64,000 nucleotides of DNA, taken from the NCBI GenBank assembly GCA_006218025.1, contig VBWA01000001.1:124001-188000 (forward strand), given 5' to 3'. Both the position numbers and the translations under genes were made by a program. The stretch comes from Rhodocyclaceae bacterium (GTDB lineage Bacteria > Pseudomonadota > Gammaproteobacteria > Burkholderiales > Rhodocyclaceae). Under the pieces are notes generated by a model. The model searched no databases, was not told the origin of the DNA, and worked only from the letters and a program-made list of their open reading frames with translations. Positions 60,282 to 64,000 of this stretch are shown here, piece after piece (position 1 is the first letter of the stretch; each line of letters opens with the position of its first letter).

Positions 60282-61631
60282 TCAACGTTTGAAGACCGCA
60301 GCACCCGTTACATCGCCTAGCGTCGTGGCACCGCCAAAATTGTAGATCAGGCCCGCCCGTTCTGCAGAGGGGCCGAAGAAGCTGCCGCTGATCTTCGCCG
60401 TGCTTGCCGCACCAACGCAGGCCCCGGAACAGGCCATCGACGCACCGGGGTCGGAGAACGCCGGGAAGGTGCCCGTCATGCCGGTATTGGTGACGGTGTA
60501 ACTGCCGCCGCCGATCGGAATCACGAGCGTGGTATTGACGTTGGTGGTGGCCCCGAACTGTACGGTCAACGAACCAGTTAGCGCACCACCTACCGTTCCA
60601 TTGGCCGCAGTCGGCAAGGTCGCACTCATCAGGCCGTAGGAGGCCTTGCCCACGCCCTGCGGAAACACAGTGTTTGTCAATGACGCCACCGCAGATGCCG
60701 GCGTCGGCACACCTACGACGTAATGCACATTCGTCACTGGATTCCCGCCCACCGTGCCGCCCGCCCAACGACCCCAAGCGACTGCTCCGTCGGTCATTGC
60801 CTCGACGTGTGTGGTCGCCTTGTCTGCGTTGGTACCGTCACTGAAAGTCGACATGCCGCCTACCTGGTCGAAGGTGGCAGTGCCGCTCGCTGAATCCAGG
60901 GCAAACCCTATCCCGTCGTCGAAGCCCGAATAGACCACACTGTAGCCGGGACCGGAAGGCAGCGTAGGTATCGGGATGCCTCCCGTTGCCGTCCGCACTT
61001 CACCACCGGCAAAGAGGGTTGGATTCGACGGAGGCGGAGTCGCCGGCAGGTTCGCGCCTCCGACAATGTAGGCCGGTCTGGTGTTGGCGTCGGGGGTGAA
61101 GACCGACTCACCCGCTTTGACGGACGTACAACCACCCTGATTGCAGACCTCAACCTCACCATTGGTGGTTGTCACCTTCAGACCCGTTTCGAACTCTGCG
61201 CCATATTCGGTGCCACGGATGCCAATCGTCGCGACTGCCGTGCGCATCTGGTAACGATCCCGGTTGGCGCGACCGACCAGACCGGTAATGGTTCTCAGAG
61301 CGCCCTTTACCAGGCTGAATATGCCCTTCTCCGATCCATCGGCAACTCCGGTGAAGTTGTATTCATCGACGCGGAATTCTGTTTTTGGCTGCAGCGACAC
61401 CGACGCGCCGTCGGTGAAACTCAACTGTGCACGCCCTTCTCCGGTCATCACGGCTTCACCGCTGCGCAGCGCGCTGCCCTTGGCCAGCGCACGCCGCGTA
61501 CCATCGGCGCCAACCGCCGTAACCGCGCCGACAACAAAATCAGCACGCGCCGCGTTTTGGGTCTGCGCGGCAACTGGAAGAATAATTCCAAAGGACAGCA
61601 ATATCGCCAGCCAGCAATATGCCTTTCGCAT
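60282..61631 (-). CDS. FecR-domain protein with Slam-substrate-like C terminus
   Basis: A 449-residue exported protein with a signal peptide (1-22, ending VAA). Residues about 30-150 form a FecR-like domain (FVVGAVTAVGADGTRRALAKG, GEGRAQLSFTDGASVSLQP, TAVATIGIRGTEYGAEFE). A Gly/Ser/Thr-rich beta region follows, ending with SGSFFGPSAERAGLIYNFGG and GAAVFKR, which resembles the 8-stranded barrel at the end of TbpB/Slam substrates (GxFFGPxA...GxG...F-x-R). No lipobox is visible. It lies between the TPR-glycosyltransferase and Slam-like genes (25- and 29-base gaps). It is probably a surface or secreted protein. Confidence 0.72.
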   Translation of the reverse strand: MRKAYCWLAILLSFGIILPVAAQTQNAARADFVVGAVTAVGADGTRRALAKGSALRSGEAVMTGEGRAQLSFTDGASVSLQPKTEFRVDEYNFTGVADGSEKGIFSLVKGALRTITGLVGRANRDRYQMRTAVATIGIRGTEYGAEFETGLKVTTTNGEVEVCNQGGCTSVKAGESVFTPDANTRPAYIVGGANLPATPPPSNPTLFAGGEVRTATGGIPIPTLPSGPGYSVVYSGFDDGIGFALDSASGTATFDQVGGMSTFSDGTNADKATTHVEAMTDGAVAWGRWAGGTVGGNPVTNVHYVVGVPTPASAVASLTNTVFPQGVGKASYGLMSATLPTAANGTVGGALTGSLTVQFGATTNVNTTLVIPIGGGSYTVTNTGMTGTFPAFSDPGASMACSGACVGAASTAKISGSFFGPSAERAGLIYNFGGATTLGDVTGAAVFKR

Positions 61632-61656
61632 GGTAGGACTCCTTTCTGGAACCTCA

Positions 61657-64000
61657 TCAGTCATTGTCATTATATACGTCGCCATGAGGGCTTTCCGCGT
61701 TTCGATTGCTCCGCCACTCATTCAATTCCCTGCCTACTCGTTCAATCACCTGCCCCCACTGACCATATTCGGCTTGCCTGAAAATACGCATGGTCGGATA
61801 CCAGGGAGAATCTTCCCGCTCGGTCAGCCAGCGCCAGCAAGAATCAAACCGGGACAACAACCATACCGGCACTCCAAGGCCCGCCGCCAAGTGGGCAACC
61901 GAAGTATCCACAGCTATCACCAAGTCCAAATTGCGCACCAGCGCCGCCGTATCGGCAAAATCATTCAACTCGCCCGTCCAGTCCGTAAGCCGATAATCGA
62001 TTCCCTTCGCCGCATCGCCTTTTTGCAGGCTGACGAAACGAACACCATCCACTCCGAGGATAGGCGCCAACATGCCTGCTGGCAAGCTACGGCGCCTGTC
62101 GAGCAGATGTGCACCGGGATCGTTCAGGCGCGGATTCCCGGCCCACACCAGCCCGACTCTCGGCCGCGGATCTCCAGCCAGGCGCGCCGCCCATGATTTG
62201 ACATGCCACGGATCGGCCCAAAGATAGGGCGTACTTGCCGGTACCGTATCGAGCGTCGTTCCGAAAGCGAACGGCAGGCTCATGAAAGGACAGTGGAAGT
62301 CGGCAACCGGCAACGCCTCACCCTGGGCAAGCACCCGCTCGATGCCCGGCAGCAACTCGAACAAGCGCTTCAACTGGGAATGGCATTCGACCACCACGCG
62401 CGCGCCCCGGCGCCCCACGAGCATCGCATAGCGCACAAATTGCAGGGCATCGCCCAGCCCCTGCTCGGCATGCAGCAGGATCGAGCGGCCGATCAGCGGC
62501 TCGCCACGCCATTGCGGCATGGGAAACTGTCGCTTGTGGCGGCGTGCCTCATGGGCGCCTTCCCAGCGCCACTCATATTCGCGCCAGCCCTCCGCGAACT
62601 TGCCGGCCGCCAGCAGACCCATCGCCAGATTGAGATGCCCTTCGGCGTGATCGGGAGCTATTTCCAGACAGCGGCGATAGGCGAGCAGCGCGGCATCGAG
62701 ATCGCCGGCATCGCGCAATGCGCTGCCGAGATTGTTCCAGGCGCGGAAATTGTCCGGCTCCTTGGCCAGCGCCCGCTCCAGCAGCTCGCGTGCGGCGACC
62801 GGGTCGCCCAGCTCGCGCCGGATGTTGCCCAGATTCAGCTGGGCGCCGGCATGGTCATGGGACAGTTCGAGGACATGCAAATAGGCGGCCTCCGCGTCGT
62901 CGAAGGCACCGGTGTCTCTCAGTACGTTACCGAGATTGAGCCATGCGCTGACATAGTCGGGCCGCAGCGCCAGGGCCTGGCGATAGGCGGCGACTGCCTC
63001 GGCAGGACGGCCCAACTCGGCCAGGGCGTTGCCATAGTTGTAGGCGGCCGCCGGTTGCCTGGCATCGGCGGCAAGCGAATTACGGTAGGCGTCCGCCGCC
63101 TCGGCATGATGGCCGGCAGCGGCACAGGCAATCCCCAGATTGCCTAGATAAACCGGATCGCCGGGTCTGGCCGTCAGGGCGCGCCGAATGCTGGCCATTG
63201 CCTGGTCGTGCTCGCGGCGAGCGCCGTGGATGACGCCGATCAAATGCCATGCATCAGGATGTTCCGGATCGAGTTCCAGCACCTGGCGATAACGCGCCAT
63301 CGCCTCGTCGAGGCGGCCCGCCTGGTGCGCGGCGAATCCCTCCTGGATCAGACGGCCGATCCGCTCCGCATCGCGCGGCGGCGGTGCAGACTGCTGTGTC
63401 GTCACCTGTACGCGGTCGCTGCGCGAGCGCGATGGCAGTCCGGCCATCTGGTAGCGGTCGGCGTTCACCACTTCCACTTGCGGCGGTTGATAAGGCAAGG
63501 CATCGGGCCGGGTGTCAGGGCCGACATGCCCGCGCCACTGCGCGAGCCACTCGGGCAGTTCCTCGGCGATCGACTCCAGCACCGGGTCCCAAACACTCGG
63601 CATCTTCTGATTGAACAGGCGCAGCGTGGGGTACCACGGGCTGTCGCTGCGACCGCGCATCCAGCGCCATTCGCTGTTGAAGCGGTTCAGCAGCCATGCC
63701 GGCCGGCCCAGTGCTCCGGCAAGATGGACCACCGCCGTATCGACGGAGATGATCATGTCCAACTCGGCCAATAGCGCTGCCGTGTCCGCGAAATCCTTCA
63801 CGTCCTCCATATAGTCGATCAGCCTCGCCGTCAGTTCGGCCGGCATCGGAACATCAGGCCGCACCTTCTGCAGACTGATCCAGGCCACATCATCATGTGC
63901 CAGTAGCGGTGCAAAAGCCTGCAACGGCACGCTGCGATAACGATCGCCGCGGAAACCGCGCGAGCCGTGCCACACCAGACCGATGCGCGGCCGCTTCTCG
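61657..64000 (-). CDS. TPR protein with two glycosyltransferase-like modules (5' end beyond window)
   Basis: At least 780 codons are visible; the reading frame runs open off the right edge, so the N terminus is missing. The C-terminal half contains about nine TPR units (around residues 210-480 of the visible part) and a GT9/heptosyltransferase-like domain (RVGLVWAGNPRLND, FADTAALVRNLDLVIAVDTSVAHLAAGLG). The part nearest the window edge is a second, homologous GT module (VWHGSRGFRGDRYRSVPL, FADTAALLAELDMIISVDTAVVHLAGALG), so the protein is a tandem fusion of two TPR-glycosyltransferase units. Targets are unknown. Confidence 0.82.
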   Translation of the reverse strand, partial: EKRPRIGLVWHGSRGFRGDRYRSVPLQAFAPLLAHDDVAWISLQKVRPDVPMPAELTARLIDYMEDVKDFADTAALLAELDMIISVDTAVVHLAGALGRPAWLLNRFNSEWRWMRGRSDSPWYPTLRLFNQKMPSVWDPVLESIAEELPEWLAQWRGHVGPDTRPDALPYQPPQVEVVNADRYQMAGLPSRSRSDRVQVTTQQSAPPPRDAERIGRLIQEGFAAHQAGRLDEAMARYRQVLELDPEHPDAWHLIGVIHGARREHDQAMASIRRALTARPGDPVYLGNLGIACAAAGHHAEAADAYRNSLAADARQPAAAYNYGNALAELGRPAEAVAAYRQALALRPDYVSAWLNLGNVLRDTGAFDDAEAAYLHVLELSHDHAGAQLNLGNIRRELGDPVAARELLERALAKEPDNFRAWNNLGSALRDAGDLDAALLAYRRCLEIAPDHAEGHLNLAMGLLAAGKFAEGWREYEWRWEGAHEARRHKRQFPMPQWRGEPLIGRSILLHAEQGLGDALQFVRYAMLVGRRGARVVVECHSQLKRLFELLPGIERVLAQGEALPVADFHCPFMSLPFAFGTTLDTVPASTPYLWADPWHVKSWAARLAGDPRPRVGLVWAGNPRLNDPGAHLLDRRRSLPAGMLAPILGVDGVRFVSLQKGDAAKGIDYRLTDWTGELNDFADTAALVRNLDLVIAVDTSVAHLAAGLGVPVWLLSRFDSCWRWLTEREDSPWYPTMRIFRQAEYGQWGQVIERVGRELNEWRSNRNAESPHGDVYNDND

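Overview
The window reads as a chromosomal segment of a GC-rich betaproteobacterium, most likely Rhodocyclales-like. The indications are a class I PHA synthase, a TorF-type porin next to glnK-amtB, an argS/SPOR/dsbA/SDR block, an NnrS protein, UbiB/UbiK and NodI/NodJ-type ABC genes. This placement is inference from gene content. I see no rRNA, tRNA, CRISPR array, prophage or transposase gene.

Layout. Positions 1-317 are non-coding and rich in short repeats, followed by a small membrane protein, a VOC protein, a nitroreductase and a zinc-sensing-type (CZB-GGDEF) diguanylate cyclase. From about 17.8 kb down to 2.9 kb, 15 minus-strand genes form one long leucine/isovalerate (liu) catabolic array. 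It holds two thioesterases, isovaleryl-CoA dehydrogenase, a GNAT-carbonic anhydrase fusion, thiolase, enoyl-CoA hydratase, a second acyl-CoA dehydrogenase, a GST, a DsbA-like isomerase, liuB, liuC, liuD, liuE, a DUF1289 protein and a metallo-beta-lactamase-fold protein. A MerR regulator (LiuR) sits upstream, and its palindromic operator lies in the promoter spacer. Together these genes convert isovaleryl-CoA to acetoacetate and acetyl-CoA; a PHA synthase lies just beyond at 19.5-21.3 kb.

At 23.5-26.4 kb is a nitrogen-responsive block (TorF porin, glnK, amtB) behind a good sigma-54 promoter. Then come ubiK, comM, a YcbL-like hydrolase, an EF-hand membrane protein, a nucleotidyltransferase pair, a PatZ-like protein acetyltransferase with a dead synthetase half, an MFS transporter, an ArsR-rhodanese regulator divergent from a DsrE gene, and housekeeping genes (argS, dsbA, ubiB). 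At 46-58 kb are a J-domain/protease fusion, VanZ, MazG, a NodI/NodJ-type ABC exporter whose two genes are separated by a lipoprotein gene, thiS-thiG, trmB, a membrane diguanylate cyclase and NnrS. The last 5 kb (minus strand) encode a tandem TPR-glycosyltransferase, a FecR-domain protein with a Slam-substrate-like C terminus and a Slam-like TPR/beta-barrel protein. This looks like a surface-protein export set.

The most unusual overall feature is the number of short dispersed repeats. A 24-nt family (about 13 recognisable copies) occurs between genes and, in frame, inside genes, and it brackets a lipoprotein gene as apparent terminal inverted repeats. Other repeats fill almost every wide gap of the liu array, and one appears to have cut off the C terminus of an acyl-CoA dehydrogenase.
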